Shown: positions 35,669 through 48,143, counted from the first letter of the stretch. The stretch is 64,000 nucleotides of DNA from Numida meleagris (GCF_002078875.1 NC_034412.1:31396983-31460982), one strand, 5' to 3'. The notes: generated by a model from the sequence alone, not told the origin. Numbers and translations: made by a program.

Positions 35669-38600
35669 TGAGCAGAGGCTCGTGGTACATTACATTTCAT
35701 ATGTAATGAAAAAGGGTGATCAAAAGGTGTTTTTATTGTAATATAGTGGTGTTATTTATGAATACTAGACTTCTCATCTGTTTTGTTTCTTTTTTTTTTT
35801 TCCCAAGGTATCTCAGCTGGAAGATAAAGAGGTGGGCTCATACTGAGAAGCTAGTGCAGATAACCAAAATGGTATTAACTATAAATATGCTGTGTACTTT
35901 GGTCTGGCCCTGTCATTAATTTTCACCAAAGGAGCCACAACGATTCTGAAGGCATGTTATCTTCCTTGCAATTAGTATTTCCTGAATGCTTTTTGAATTG
36001 ATAAAAAATAGATATAACAACATCTCCCCTCTCTCACAAAATAGCTTCCTTATACATTATCACCCTGGGGAACCTGTAGTTTCATTGGTTACAACATCGT
36101 TTGCAATTCAAAATCTGAATTAAGGAGGTCTCTGCCAAAATAGTGTGAGTATGATCTGAACAGCACTATGCCACCTCAGACTCCAGCAGAAGATGCTTTA
36201 TGCGGTTACCTTAAATACAGTGACACAGAGATGAGCTAGGAATTTTTTTCACTTTCCCAGCAAAATCTGTCTTCCGCATTTAAAGCCTGAGAACTGAGGC
36301 TTTTGCTGTTTCCACAGTAGTTGTCTGTCTATTCAAAGTTCTGTAATGTTGGAGAGCCAGCATCCGTAGACATGGAAGTCTAAGGCCATCCACTCTAGAA
36401 GTCTTCCTTCAGTACTCACAAACATACTGACCTAGAAAAACAGAGTTTTTCTGCTTTTATAACAGCGGTCTTCTCAGTATGAACGTACTATTGCCCCAAA
36501 ATAGCATTTCCTGTTTCAAGTTTGTTTTTACTTCAGCTTGTTTTATTTCCGCTCAGAACACTGTATTTTCAAATGTGTTCAGAGTTGCTTGGGGCACAAT
36601 GAATTTCTCTTAACTACACTGTAAGAATAGGAAATTTGCTGTGATATGACTACAGCATTGTGTATAGCAACACTTCCATTGTTTGATTGTATCACTCCTT
36701 CAGCACAGAACCAAGTAGAAAGCCTCATGTCATCATTTTTTTGATGCTATTACACTTTGAAAACACAAAGACAACTGCCTGATGCTTTCTTAACCTTAAA
36801 GCACTGGAGAAAACTGCATTCACAAATATAACATCGTAGCATTATTTTATAAATTTAGTAGAGATGTATAAAAGAAAACAGAGAAACTGAATTTACATAG
36901 CTACTGGAAAAAAATTCCTTTTCACTACAGATGAACACCAAATCTTTGAACATTAATCAAAACCTGAAAACAATATCTGGAGACTCACCATAGCCAGAGA
37001 CCACAAATTTTAGCAGGAGATTTAACTAAACTTTTTGCCTTGAGAGAAAAATAAATTTAAGCAGAAGGGAAAACACACACGCATGCATCAAAATAGTCCA
37101 TAACAATACAGCTCAGACTAATTCTTGGAGATAGGTTTTTCACATGATTTCCACACACAGCTCTCTCCAGTACCATATGAAATGATTACTTCTCTAACTC
37201 CATTTCTTCAGACCTGTTCTATTCATGAAAGCCAATAAACTGGTAAATGGAAGAAAATAAATAAGTAAATAACACTCCTGCTCACTATTATCTCCTATTA
37301 CCTCCAATAAAATATTTTATTATGATAATGGAAGAAGGCACAGTAGCTTGTGTTGCTTCCTTTTTGGTTTTGATTTAATTAAATGCAAATACCTTCCTAT
37401 TGAGGAATGGAATTAATAGCCTTTCTGAAAATAAGTTTGGGCTGTTAATAAAACCTGATTCCAGATTTTAAAACAAAAAGAGCATCACGTTGTTCTTATT
37501 TAATGCTTCCAGAAAAATCCTAGCTAGAATCATGGGGGAATAAAATCCTTTTCACATTTTTCATTTGACTCACAGTTTTTTATTATCTGGTATTGACCTA
37601 AATTAACGTAAGCACAAAACATATTTGAGCAAAATTTGTGGAGCCTTGCTTTTCTGCAGTGACTTTTAATAACAATCTATATATCTTATTTTGAGCGTCT
37701 AATTAGAATGTACATGTCATGCAGCTCACGTAGATGAGATGACAGTTTTATGCATCCTAACTCCCTGTTTTTCACTTCTTATACGCTGTTCATTTTTCTC
37801 ACCCAAACTTAGATTTTCCTTTCCAAATCAGTATATAAAATCTCCATTACTTTGATGCAGTTATCTTAATGGATAGAAAAATTACTGAAGCATAAAGGTG
37901 GACCCTGCAGAGACTGAAGTGATTTTGGACTCCTTCAGCTTTTTTGCAGCTACACATGCACATCGTCTTGTCCCTGCTGTGACAGTCTGCTTCCACATGG
38001 TAAAATCACGATTCATGCTGCTAAGAACAGTTAGGAAGGCAAGCTACTCAAGCTACTCCACAGGAGAACCAGCAAGGATATTTTCACAGAAACTAGCCAC
38101 TCTCAGAACTGCTAATTTCATTTTGCAGAACGATACTCTACAGTCTTCTTAAATGGCCAAGAGCAAAACTGAAATAAATACAGACATAGTAAAAATGCTA
38201 CGCTGTCCCGTACCTTCACTTTCCTGTGGCAGGCGCAAACTTAGGCAGCACCACCATTTCCAGTCCCTCCTCTCTCATGACCAATACTCCCTTATGTCAT
38301 TGATTCCATGCAAAATGCATTTTCTGACCTAGTTTTTTTTACACTGAATGTGAGATGTCATTACATAATTTGTCAAAGAAAGTGCAAAGTTGTGACAGCT
38401 GAGGCTTTTAGTAATTTGGAGAGACAGTGGGAGCAGGTTTTGTTACAATACTTGATACTGAGAAAGGCATATATTTTCACTCTTTTTTCTGTAACAGCAG
38501 AAAGTCAGGGGAACAATTTGGGAAGATGAATTTTAACAACTAGCCATCCACCACATCCCAACACAAGTCCCGTCTCACTGTCATGAAGGTAAATGGTCTC

Positions 38601-39442
38601 AAGGTCTTGCCAGAGCAGTCACAGCTTACTTCAGTGCCACGTTTCTCAGTAGGCATTAAAACAAAGGTACTTATAACAGTTTGATAGAAGCAATTTTCTT
38701 TTAATTTTGTTACAAGATAAATATGTATTTTTATTATTTTCATGAATATCTCTAGCCTAGAGGAAACACAGCTATCAATCAAAACTAGATAAAATGGAAT
38801 CATTTGTCACAGATAAAACATCTCACAAACCCTAAGGAAAGCGGAAGACAACAGATATCAGCGTAACGTAAATATAGGCCTTATCTGTGAAGAAAAGAGA
38901 GGCACTTGACAAATTATGTGAAGGAGCACATGGAGAAGTATGTGGTCCTTTGACTGCTAAGTTCTTAAAAATGCAGTCTTGAGTTAACATAGATCTTCAT
39001 TACTCAGCTAATGTGGTTTCATATCTTGAAAGAAAGCTTTTCTTCAGGAGAAGAATGAGATTAAGGACGCAGTCAAAAAGCAGACACAAAAGACTACATA
39101 GTTTCAGAATGTACTGTCAATGATTGTTTTTTTGCTTGTTTTCAGAGCACTCACTTGTAACATTATGAAATACTGGACTACGCAGTAAAGATTTTTAGTA
39201 AGGCAGGCCCTGTACAAAACTGAAAACACAATCTGAAGCTTGATCAATGCTCAAAAGCGGTTATATATTCTTGCTCGTGATAGAACAAGACTCCATTCAA
39301 TAACCCAGATTATGTGTGACACTCCTTTCTGTTTGGAACAAGCGTTATCCATGCAATACTGTCTGCTGTACAGATATATTTTATTCTTAGCATTTGACTT
39401 GTCTGAAGAATCAAATGTATGCAATTATCTTCAATGAGAGGA
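35669..39442. other. Non-coding stretch between the two ERVs
   Basis: AT-rich, with no recognised repeat or gene. The frame at 37898-38152 (84 codons, plus) and that at 38540-38803 (87 codons, minus) have no known motif. Confidence 0.5.
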
Positions 39443-39780
39443 GCAGTGGAAATGCTAAGCCATGGCTTGAACCAGCGATTGAGCACCTGGTAGGAAGGCA
39501 GGGCCAACCCAGGGGAGCTTAGGTGCAAGCAGTGCAACTGAGTGACTGGAAGGGGTGGAGCCAGGATCTACTTCCCCAGACTTCATTTAAGGGTTGGTAG
39601 TGGAGGTGGGGGGATTGCATCTAGAGATTCTTGCCTGAGGACTTTATAGGTATTCTGAAGGTAAGTAATTTCTTTCTATTATTTCTATGCTTAATGCTAT
39701 CGCAATTAAGCAGATCCTCACTTGCTGTAGCCTAAGACCTTGCTGCTCTGCTATCTTGGTGTGCTTTCTATTGTGTTACG
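39443..39780 (+). repeat. Left LTR of the older ERV
   Basis: About 338 bp. It contains ATTTAAGGG at about 39585-39593, and AAGGTAAGTAATT at about 39658-39670, which is a consensus 5' splice site. It ends near TTGTGTTACG, followed by TGGTGAGCC, where a primer site would be expected (39783 onward), though no tRNA match is claimed. The left boundary is inferred by alignment with the right LTR. Confidence 0.75.
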
Positions 39781-39993
39781 CTTGGTGAGCCAGACATAGT
39801 CTAAGTACTTAGGATGGAGTTTCTCAAAAGATTGATGTGTTGGTTGATCACCGGAACCCCTAAAACCCCAGAGGAGCCACTCTTGGGGGAGATCCTGGGA
39901 TTCCTGGCTTCCCCATGGCCGAGTGCTGCACAGCTTATCTAAGTACAGGGACCCATAAGGGGCAAGGGTCCTGTTACTAAATCCCCTTCTAAG

Positions 39994-40137
39994 ATGGCAG
40001 AACTTCTGAGTAAATTATACCAAACTTTCCTAACAGTGGAGGAAAGAGTGCTAGTAGCATCTGCTATAGCAAAGCTGCTACTACTAACCATTAACAAATA
40101 TCATTCCTTTGAGGAAGAACTGAAAGAGGAAAAATGA
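39994..40137 (+). pseudogene. gag-like N-terminal remnant of the older ERV
   Basis: A 47-codon frame starts at an ATG in strong context (AAGATGG) shortly after the left LTR and ends at TGA 40135-40137. The product is leucine- and glutamate-rich, beginning 'MAELLSKLYQTFLTVEERVL'. Position and composition suggest the start of gag in an avian ERV, but no domain is diagnostic. Not expected to be functional. Confidence 0.4.
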
Positions 40138-40603
40138 GCTTTTAAAAGCCTGTATCAGACAACTGGAAAACAAAATTACATTACTGATAGGGCAAACTGC
40201 CCCATCTTCAAATGTTATTTCCCCTCTAAATTTCAGAGTGCAGTGGAATTGCCAGGTCACAGCCTGACTCAGTATGTGAGCACCTGAATGCCCGGAGTGG
40301 GCGGGGGGAAGTCTAGATCCACCCTTCCTTTCTCCTTCATCTCAGTTGTGCTCCCAGCCATGCTTCTGGGAGCGCGTTTGGACTTGGAGTGCATGTGTGG
40401 GTTCCCCTCACCTTCATTCTCCTTTTTCTAGCACACCAGAGTTTGAACCAGAGAAGGCTGCACTCCTCAGCTCACCATTTTTTCCAAACTGTTGCTGGGA
40501 GGGGTGAACTAATTCCTCATTCTTTAATATGTTGTTCTATAGTGCCTGGATCTCAAATAAAGCAAACAAAGGTGATGACAGAGCATTTACACAGAGCTAT
40601 ATA

Positions 40604-40945
40604 ATTAGAGGAGGAAAAGGACTCAGATCAACAGGATCCCGGGGTCCTGGCTGAATCCAGAATTAAAAGGAAAATAAAGAAGATACAAGCCCTACTAGAG
40701 GATCCGGGAACCTCAGATCCTCTAGAAACAAGACCTATCATTACCCAAAAAAACAAGGAAGTTCAGGCTGGACCAAGGGGGTTACCATCCAATGAGTGGC
40801 CCCCTGTCCACACCACCTTACACGTGATGGTGTGCCTGTAGGCAGCTGCCAAACTCATAGATTGTTTAGAACAGTTAAAACAGAAACCACGGGAGAGCAT
40901 ACCAGCTTGGCTCTTAATTGTGAGACATGGAGGGCAGAGATGGTG
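40604..40945 (+). pseudogene. gag-like internal remnant of the older ERV
   Basis: A plus-strand frame runs from 40604 to a TAG near 40841 and continues beyond it. The second part carries 'ESIPAWLLIVRHGG', which resembles the pre-capsid or capsid region of avian ERV Gag proteins in which a similar 'AWLLRLWD'-type phrase occurs. Lysine-rich sequence precedes it. Stops later in the frame show decay. The assignment rests on this one phrase and on its place between two LTRs. Confidence 0.45.
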
Positions 40946-41375
40946 ATGGTTAATGGACTGCAGGTTTCTAAACTTGCATCCATCACCACTCATCTGGCCC
41001 TCAGGCAAAGTTCATACGTGGCTGTAATATATAGTGAGGAAAATATTCTCTAATTCAGTGGAAAATGGCTGCGTGTAGAACTATATGGCCAAATAAAAGT
41101 GATGTCCCAATAAATACTGGTCTTTGGACTTATGGGACTGAGGGGACATGAGCTGAACCTTCAGTGGTCCAAGCAACTATGTGCCTCCAGGGGAACCATC
41201 AAGGGCTGACCCACGAAGAGCTAAGGACTTCAACCAGGAACCAATTAGCTCATATTTTGTCAATCTGTATCATAATGGGTAATTGTACAAATGTTGTGGT
41301 GTACTGGGTCACCATAATGGAAGGGGCTTGCCTTTAACGTGCTCATTCACTGTTTCATGCTTTGAAAGGGTGGAG

Positions 41376-42456
41376 TGTAGTAGAAATACGAGTCATGGCT
41401 TTAACCTGTGATTGAGCACGTGGTAGGAAGTTGGGGCCAACCCAGGGGAGCTAAGGTGCAAGCAGTGCACCTGAGTGACTGGAAGGGGTAGAGCCAGGAT
41501 CTGCCCCTGTGGAAGACAGGAACTGTTTTTTTTTCTTTTGCCTCAAAGCTTGCTTCCTGAGGCCTTTTGGGTGATAAGGCTCTAACTGACAACTACCAGT
41601 TATCTAGGGGGGTGAGTGGTGGGAGTCACCATGCCAGGGTGCTTCTGCTTATGATTGATAAGCAGAAGCAGGACAAGCTGTCTTTTTCGGGGATGCGGCT
41701 TGAAGGAGGTGAACACTTGAAAAGGTGATATTGCTTGTGCATGGCAACGAAGGCACCACTCCCTGCTGGCTTATCTGTTGGGCCAGATCTGTCACACTGA
41801 CAGAGAGAAAAGAAGAAGAAGAAAGAACTGTGAAACAGGGGATAAAAGGTCTCCACTAAACTAAGAACTTTGGAGAAGAACTCCAAAAGAAATGAAACAT
41901 TTGATGGTGGAAAGAACCCCCCGGGGCCTGCTTGCTGTGAAGTTTCCTGTCTTTCTCCCATCCCCTGCAGTGATTGGATGAGTTCCTGAGATCAACAGAG
42001 GCACTACAGACAATGCTGGACCACGGTGGTGAGTATTCTCTCTCTTGCTTTCTACAAGGACTCCTTGCTTTTTCCTACCCCTTTTCTATCGCCCACCTTC
42101 CTTTCCCCTTCTCCCTAAGCAACTAGGATTTGTAATAAACTGGTCAGGCTAACATTTGACCAGTTGTGTCTTAATCTCGCTGTTGAGTATACATATATTA
42201 AAAGAACCTCCACTCCCTCCTATAAATTGGAGTGAGACAGCTTCTTCCCAGACCTTATTTAAGGGCTGGCAGTGGAAGCAAGAGCACCTCATCTGGAGAT
42301 CGCTGCTTATCTGGGAACCTTACAGGCCTTCTGAAGGTAAGTAGTTTCTTTCTGTTATTTCTGTGCCTACAGCTATCATATCTAAGCAGCTCCCCATGCA
42401 CTGTAGCTTCAGACCTTGCTGCTCTGCCATCTTGTTATGCTTTCTATTGCGTTGCA
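41376..42456 (+). repeat. Right LTR of the older ERV, interrupted
   Basis: Starts TGTAGTAGAAAT immediately after the purine tract and ends TTGCGTTGCA. Its two halves (41376-41507 and 42240-42456) align with the left LTR; the middle 732 bp is foreign. The second half keeps TTATTTAAGGG and the AAGGTAAGTAG donor-like site. Confidence 0.75.
41508..42239 (+). mobile_element. Probable solo LTR nested in the right LTR
   Basis: The segment begins TGTGGAAGAC and ends GGAGTGAGACA (TG...CA), contains AATAAA at 42134-42139, and is absent from the left LTR at the corresponding point ('GGATCTACTTCCCCAG'). These are properties of a solo LTR of a different family. Flanking duplicates are not clear, so the exact ends may be off by a few bases. 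Confidence 0.6.
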
Positions 42457-42522
42457 GAAGGTAATGGACTAGGTGACCTTAGTGGTCTTTTCCAACCTTA
42501 ACGTTTCTTTGATTCTGTGACC
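42457..42522 (+). mobile_element. Short CR1 tail
   Basis: About 65 bp resembling the extreme CR1 3' end ('GGACTAGGTGACCTTAGTGG' followed by 'CCAACCTTAACG' and a decayed terminal repeat). It directly abuts the end of the older ERV. Confidence 0.6.
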
Positions 42523-45380
42523 AGTAACTAGACCTACCACTGGCACTGGAAGCATTTAAGAGGAAATACTTGGGAAATACTTGAGCACAAAAAAATTATT
42601 TAAAGAACATGTAAGAAACAAATTTATTCCTTCAGTATCAATTAGGAATGTTGTCTTGTTCTTATTCTCCTTGTGAACTACTCCATTAGGTCTTTTTTTT
42701 TTCCCCACTGTACAGTGGTTGTAATAATTATCCTCCAGTGCCCAGTGTCTGGGTGGGAGGGGGAGNNNNNNNNNNGAGAGAGCTGGGGGAGAAGAAAGCA
42801 GCAAATAGAAAAGAAGCAAGCAGCTCTGGCATAAACTTCCTATATTAAAAATGTTTAGTCTTCTGTCTAAAAGTTGTGGAAAAAGTACATTTGCATGAGA
42901 AATAACATACTCCAGTAAACAGCATCACAGAAACTGCACTGTAATTGCAGGGCAGCTGTGCATGGCCAAAGCCACTTAGAACTAGCTCACATACCTGACA
43001 TCACAGACACCTGATTTTCAAATTAGGTGATGACTCCCCTGGAAGGTCATTAGAATGTGTAAATAAGAGAACCTCAAGAAGCTTACTGTGTAGACAAATA
43101 TGTTAGAATAGAAAATGATGTGCATTTTAAGATAGAGTTCTGTCTTGGGGGGGGGGGGGGGAACCAACAGTATAAGCACAGAAGAAAACTCCAAACTACT
43201 GTATTTCAGAAGACTAGATGCTAATGAAGACCATGGTCCACCTTCCTCCAGCTCACCTGTCTCAAGATTAAGGGGTTCTAAACCTAATTGATAATCATGC
43301 AAGATGAGACTTGTGAAGACATTTAGGCTGAGCTAAAACTTCACTCTGTCTCTTTCGCTCACGCTAACATCCTATTAACTATCTATAGAATTATCACCAA
43401 CTGCAGCAGCACCAAAGCTAGGTCATGCATACCTCTGAAAGCCCTTCTACTCTTGTTTTCCTTCCTTTAAATTTTGTTTTACAGCATTTATGAATTGTCT
43501 CTGGGATTAATAAAAGTAACTTACGTAAGAACAAAAATAATCTGGAAAGTCACACCACAGAAATGAATGTTTCTTCCCATTCCTCTGGTAGGAGAAAGAT
43601 TTTTTTTTTTTAAATAAAAATCAGTGTGTATTTATGTAAGTCATTATTTGTTCTGTTTACAATTGAAATCAAATATCACTGGGAAGTTAAGAAAAAAAAC
43701 ATCTTCAAGTGTGTCTGTTAAAGAGTATAAATTACTAAGACATGCTTAAAAGTGAAGTGCTACACCCTAAAGGTTATTTATCATCAGGAGAGAAGAAAGC
43801 ATGCTGTGTGTTTATGCCAGACCGGTGAATGAAGGCTGCACAGATTATAAGTCTTTAGTTCCAAACATAAAGTTCTCAAGGCTGTAGTCCTCAACCACGA
43901 AAACAAGAAATGTTTACAAAATGGTAAATGAACTGGGGCTGGAGCCAGTAGGAATATGTTAATCTGCAGGTGTGTCCTCAGAATGAAATGAAGAGAAATC
44001 AGTAAAGAAAACAAGCCATTTATAATACACTGGGGGTTGAGGAATCACTGAAACAATAGCTTTTCAAAACCTTGTATCTGCAGAAAACCTTCAGGGCCTA
44101 AATCCAGTACAAACCTGTCAAAATACTGATAGAAAAATGTACATTTACAATTGTAAGTAAAATCCAAATATGGAACCTCATCCTAAATTCAGTTTTTCCA
44201 GGAAGGAAGTAAGGCTTTTTTTTCCTCCAGACTATGTTATTTAGTTAGCTGATTTAATAAGGCTGTTGTTGGTAAACAAAATTACTTCCTAATGAAGTCC
44301 ACATAATAATCACTGATAAATGGGCAAAGATTGTTGCTGTTCTTAGATGGTTCACTCATAATAGCTTATTGAAGGCACCTGTAAGAATCTAGTATGATAA
44401 AAACTACTTTCCCAGAAGAGAAAAATGATCAAAGTGATTGCCAGATGGCATAAGGCCAGCCTTTCGTGTGCTACACAAGGGATTCTTTCAGCTTTGTCTT
44501 GAAAGACCCTCTGATGCTCCATTCCATACTCTAATTCAGCTCTGCAAGTGAAAGGTTAATGGAGTGTGCCTTTAATGCACAGGCACATCTTAACGTAGGC
44601 TAACAAAATAAAAATACGTTTTCATTAAGGAGTGTTCTCTTTTTAATGTATTAAAGTAATAACAGGACTTCTGCCATGCGTCGACACTGGTACGCTCAAA
44701 CAGCTACTCAACACAATGAATGATAAGCCTCAGAGAGAACTTCCAATTAGACTCATTAAATCAAACATCTGACACAGGCTGGTAAATATATTCACTATCA
44801 ATCCACATACCTAAATACTCATTTCTGAGGGGGCAGTGTGAAGATGGATTACTTTTAGACAAATACTGATGATGAGAATAACTTTTTGTTTAAATATTAA
44901 TTCAATTTCCACAGTACAACTTTCAGAAAGGATTGGATAATCCAAGCAGCACCAAGGGTCAAACTTAGTAAAGTAGGTGGATGGTTCGGAGTATGAGAAT
45001 GAGGACTAAAGAAAACTCAACTAGTAGAATCTTTCTGTGTAATTCAAGAGGTAACTTGACATTTCAGTGAAAATACGCATGAAACAAGATGCCAGGATTG
45101 CATAAAAACTGTAGAAAGACGGTCAGTTCTCAAGCATAAGCAAGTAAGCTCAGTAACCTTTAAGTTTATGGTCTAACAGCAACTCAGAAGCCGGTTAGTT
45201 TTCAGCATGAAAAAGATAAATTGAAGCAAGAATAGAAATCAAGTTAGAAACAGTCTGTGGGCTGAAACAATAGGAAATCATTTTTACCACTGCCAGCACT
45301 AGGGGCAGTACAGGTCACTGGAGTGGGCTGCTGTACAAGTGAGGCTACAAACACTATTAATGAGAAAACTTTCATTTCCT
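42523..45380. other. Non-coding stretch with an assembly gap
   Basis: No gene recognised. A run of ten Ns occupies 42766-42775 between G-rich sequences, and a 15-base G run lies at 43147-43161. The open frame of 94 codons at 43018-43302 (minus) includes that homopolymer and is not supported. Confidence 0.5.
42766..42775. other. Assembly gap (10 N)
   Basis: Ten consecutive Ns flanked on the left by GGGTGGGAGGGGGAG and on the right by GAGAGAGCTGGGGGAG. The true gap length is unknown. A purine-rich or G-rich tract probably caused loss of coverage. Confidence 0.98.
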
Positions 45381-45392
45381 TACTAGCATACT

Positions 45393-45398
45393 TTGGTT
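45393..45398 (-). terminator. Candidate polyadenylation signal AATAAA
   Basis: TTTATT on the plus strand gives AATAAA on the minus strand about 170 nt beyond the stop of the exon-like segment at 45568-45849. Consistent with a 3' end there, but the hexamer is common by chance in this AT-rich DNA. Confidence 0.25.
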
Positions 45399-45567
45399 TA
45401 TTTAAACACTACAGATAAGGTTAAAAATGAGCTAAATTAGAAGTACAAATGAGTTCAATATTATCAGTAATTTAGATTACACTTAGCAACATTTGAATTG
45501 TTTGAGCAGAATGTTCTAGTGCCATTCGTAGAGGGTTAGTTTAGTTTGCACTGAAAATGAATGACAG

Positions 45568-45849
45568 TTATGAGAAAAAAGCAGTTCTTTTAAATCCGCG
45601 TACATTGTCAGGCAGCACAGTTATAAAACTTTCTTCATGTACGTTCAGGGAACTGAGATGCAAGAAACTTTCAGCCTCTGTCTCAATATCTAACCTTCTG
45701 TCCTTTTGTACACGCAACTGAGAGACTCCAGGTTGACATCTGCGTACAACTACATGCATCTGCGTACAGCTACAAGGGCTGATCTTGTGATTAAAATCAA
45801 TGCGAATGAGACTTAAGTAGCACCCATCAGGACATAGAAGGAGAAATTC
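45568..45849 (-). other. Exon-like segment, possible terminal coding exon of a host gene
   Basis: On the minus strand a T-rich tract and CCAG at 45850-45853 give a good acceptor. The open frame from 45849 starts in phase 0 ('[10 protein letters not shown]...') and ends at a TAA at 45568-45570. Composition (mixed charged, hydrophobic and cysteine residues) looks like protein rather than noise. A weak GTACGC donor at 45602-45603 is an alternative exit. I do not recognise the protein. A local tandem duplication (CATCTGCGTACA repeated, 45738-45776) lies within it. A CR1 copy sits just upstream of the acceptor. Confidence 0.3.
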
Positions 45850-45898
45850 CTGGTTTGGTAAAAATAGAATCAATACCATAAAACACATTTCCCATTAC

Positions 45899-46534
45899 CA
45901 ATACAAGATTGAGCACAGCCCTGTTGAAAAAGACGTGGGGATACTGGTGGATGGGAAACTGGGCATGTGCCAGCAATGTGCCCTTGCAGCCTCGAAAGCC
46001 AACTGTATCTTGGGCTGCATCAAAAGAAGCATGGTCAGCAAGTCCAAGGAGGTGATCCTGCCCCTCTGCTCTGCTCTGCACTGGTGAGGTACTGCGTCCA
46101 CACGTGGAGTCCTCAGTACAGGAGAGATATAGATCTGTTGAAGTGCATCCAGAGGAGGGCCACAAAAGTGATCCAAGGGATGGAACGCCTCTCCTCTGAG
46201 GATGGGCTGAGAGAGCTGGAGTTGTTCAGTTTGGAGAAAAGAAGGCACTGAGGTGACCTGATAGCAGCCTTTCAGTAACTAAAGGGGAGCTACAGGAAAG
46301 AAGGGAACAGACCCTTTAGCAGGTTCTGCGGTGATAGAACAGGGAGAAATGGTTTCAAGTTCAAAGAGTATTTGGGTTTGATATAAGGAAAAAATCTTTT
46401 GCAGTGAGCGTGGTGAGGTACTGGAACAGGCCCTGGGCAACCTGATCTAGCTGTGGTGTCCTTGTTCATTCCAGGGGAGTTGGACTAGATGGCCTTCAGA
46501 GGTCCCTTCCAACTCTAAGGGTTCTATGATTCTA
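45899..46534 (+). mobile_element. CR1 LINE 3' end, plus strand
   Basis: A truncated CR1 with the last part of ORF2 (phrases like 'RRATKVIQGMERLSSEDGL' near 46155-46215) and the whole 3' UTR, ending 'GGTCCCTTCCAACTCTAAGG' and GTTCTATGATTCTA. Frame-disrupted in several places. Confidence 0.93.
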
Positions 46535-46539
46535 AATAT

Positions 46540-46850
46540 ATACTTCAGACAATAGAGGACCATCAGTTTCAGTCCATTCCCTACCTATGATAAGTCCTTC
46601 ATAATGTAATCCTTTCCATAAGGCAATCAAATGCCTTCCTGAGAGTGATTATGTTTTTGTTTCTATTGAGAAACCATTCCAGAACCTCACGGTTCTAACA
46701 ATTAGGAACTCTCTTTCAATTTCCAGCTTGAATTTATTCAAAGACTGCTTACAGCCATTAGTTTGTGGACCATTATTGTCCTTTATTTTAAGTAGCTCTT
46801 CTCTATCCCTGGCGTTTACCTCCCTCATGAATTGAACTTCATTCAATTAC
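46540..46850 (-). mobile_element. Ancient CR1/L3-like remnant
   Basis: The run around 'GAAACCATTCCAGAACCTCA', 'TCTAACAATTAGGAAC' and 'CAATTTCCAGCTTGAATTTA' matches the pattern of an old amniote CR1-type 3' UTR in reverse orientation. More diverged than the neighbouring CR1. The family assignment is from remembered pattern, not from an alignment. Confidence 0.5.
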
Positions 46851-47936
46851 ATTTCTTAGGACTAATTGTTTTAAAATGAGAGAATGCACTTTATGAAACC
46901 ATCAATGGCATATTCCACAAGGAGAAAAATTAACTTCTCTAGCAATTAAATGTTCACAGAAGTTGAAAAGTGCACAGTAAGGAAGTTACGAGTCCCTGGA
47001 AAACTTATGTTACACCAAGACACGAGAAATAAACCTAAAATGAGGATATTAAAGGAGATAGGAAGTTTAGAAGCATGCTGGAATCAAAACTAGTTCTTAT
47101 GAAACAAAATATATTTATTCTTCAGCACTCTTGTGTACAAGTAATACTTTTCCAGAAAGACTTTTATTTAATTTAAGAATTCTTTTAGTGTCTATTTCTT
47201 TTGCCGTTCTGCAAAGTTAGGGGGAAAAAAATTACAAAGCAGTAAATAAAATACCACAGGGACTGTGAGGAAAAAAAAAAAAAAAAAAAAGCAGTGTTCT
47301 GTATGCCTTTGGAAGGTTGAGGAGGCTTTTTAATTTCAACTGGGAAAATTTTAGCATTATTTTCATTCCTCTTGATAGTTCCTGTAATGGTCAAGACAAA
47401 ACCAAATGGCAAAACAACATCACCGTTCCATAAAATAATCTATCTATTTTGGGTAGCATTTTGTTAGACTTCTGTTAAGTGATTCATCTGATCACTACTC
47501 TATGGAAACAAATAAGAATTTATGACAGTAGTTCAGAATCACATACTCATTAATTTCAGAAAATTTTATGTTGATAAACCTAAGTCTTTCATATAAGATA
47601 GAAATGTATGCCAAGTTATTGATTTAAAGAAATGCAACTTCTTTTTTGTCATCTGAGTTTTCAGTTTGTTCCTACTTAATGCTGTGTGAAAACAAGAATT
47701 CCAACACAATTCTCATACTAATAATTCAAAGACAGCAAATACCTACTTCTAATTGGAACCCATCAACTTATGCTTGATAAGAGGCAGGAAGTATTACTAA
47801 TTCAGCAAATCAAGCAGACGTGTTTCAGAAAAAAAAACAAAACAGAATTCTAATTTACTATACGCAGCAAAGGAGTTATTTATTCCTTATTTATGAGGAG
47901 TACACAAGGCAACAGACATCTAAGGAGTTACCCTAC

Positions 47937-48143
47937 CATTTCTGTGCTGTGAAATCCAGCTTTCTCCCAACTTTCTACCTGTTTAGTGAAGTACACTAAT
48001 AACTGTCTTTCATCTGAAGTATGAGCTCTTTCAGTAAGTACAAGATTCTGCATTAAAGAATCAGACCACAGAGCAGACCAGTTCTCTACTTCACTGAAAT
48101 GTTTACAGCCACTCAGTGTTTTCATATTTTGCTGACTTCCGAT
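47937..48143 (-). other. Exon-like segment of an unidentified host gene
   Basis: A 207-nt segment (69 codons, phase 0 at both ends) lies between TTTGAAG/ATC on the acceptor side and ATG/GTAGGG on the donor side. The translation is rich in Trp, Glu, Ser and Leu ('SEVENWSALWSDSLMQNLV' in part), which looks coding. Its phase matches that of the segment at 45568-45849, so the two could be adjacent exons. The acceptor tract is only moderate. The protein is not recognised. Confidence 0.3.

Larger units (their letters stand above)
39443..42456 (+). mobile_element. Older gutted ERV, plus strand, with nested LTR
   Basis: Two related LTRs (39443-39780 and 41376-42456) share a diagnostic series: the phrase around 'GATTGAGCAC', 'GGGGCCAACCCAGGGGAGCT'-like sequence, a TTTAAGGG TATA-like element, and a perfect AAG/GTAAGT donor-like site. 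They flank about 1.6 kb of internal sequence containing only gag-like remnants. A purine-rich GAAAGGGTGGAG directly precedes the right LTR, as a polypurine tract should. The right LTR carries a ~730-bp insertion. The LTRs are much more diverged from each other than those of the provirus at 28-35 kb, so this element is older. Its family is not determined; no target duplication could be confirmed. Confidence 0.8.

Noticed and set aside
39783..39800. Primer-binding site of the older ERV
   Set aside because: TGGTGAGCC stands in the right place, but I could not match it confidently to any tRNA 3' end.
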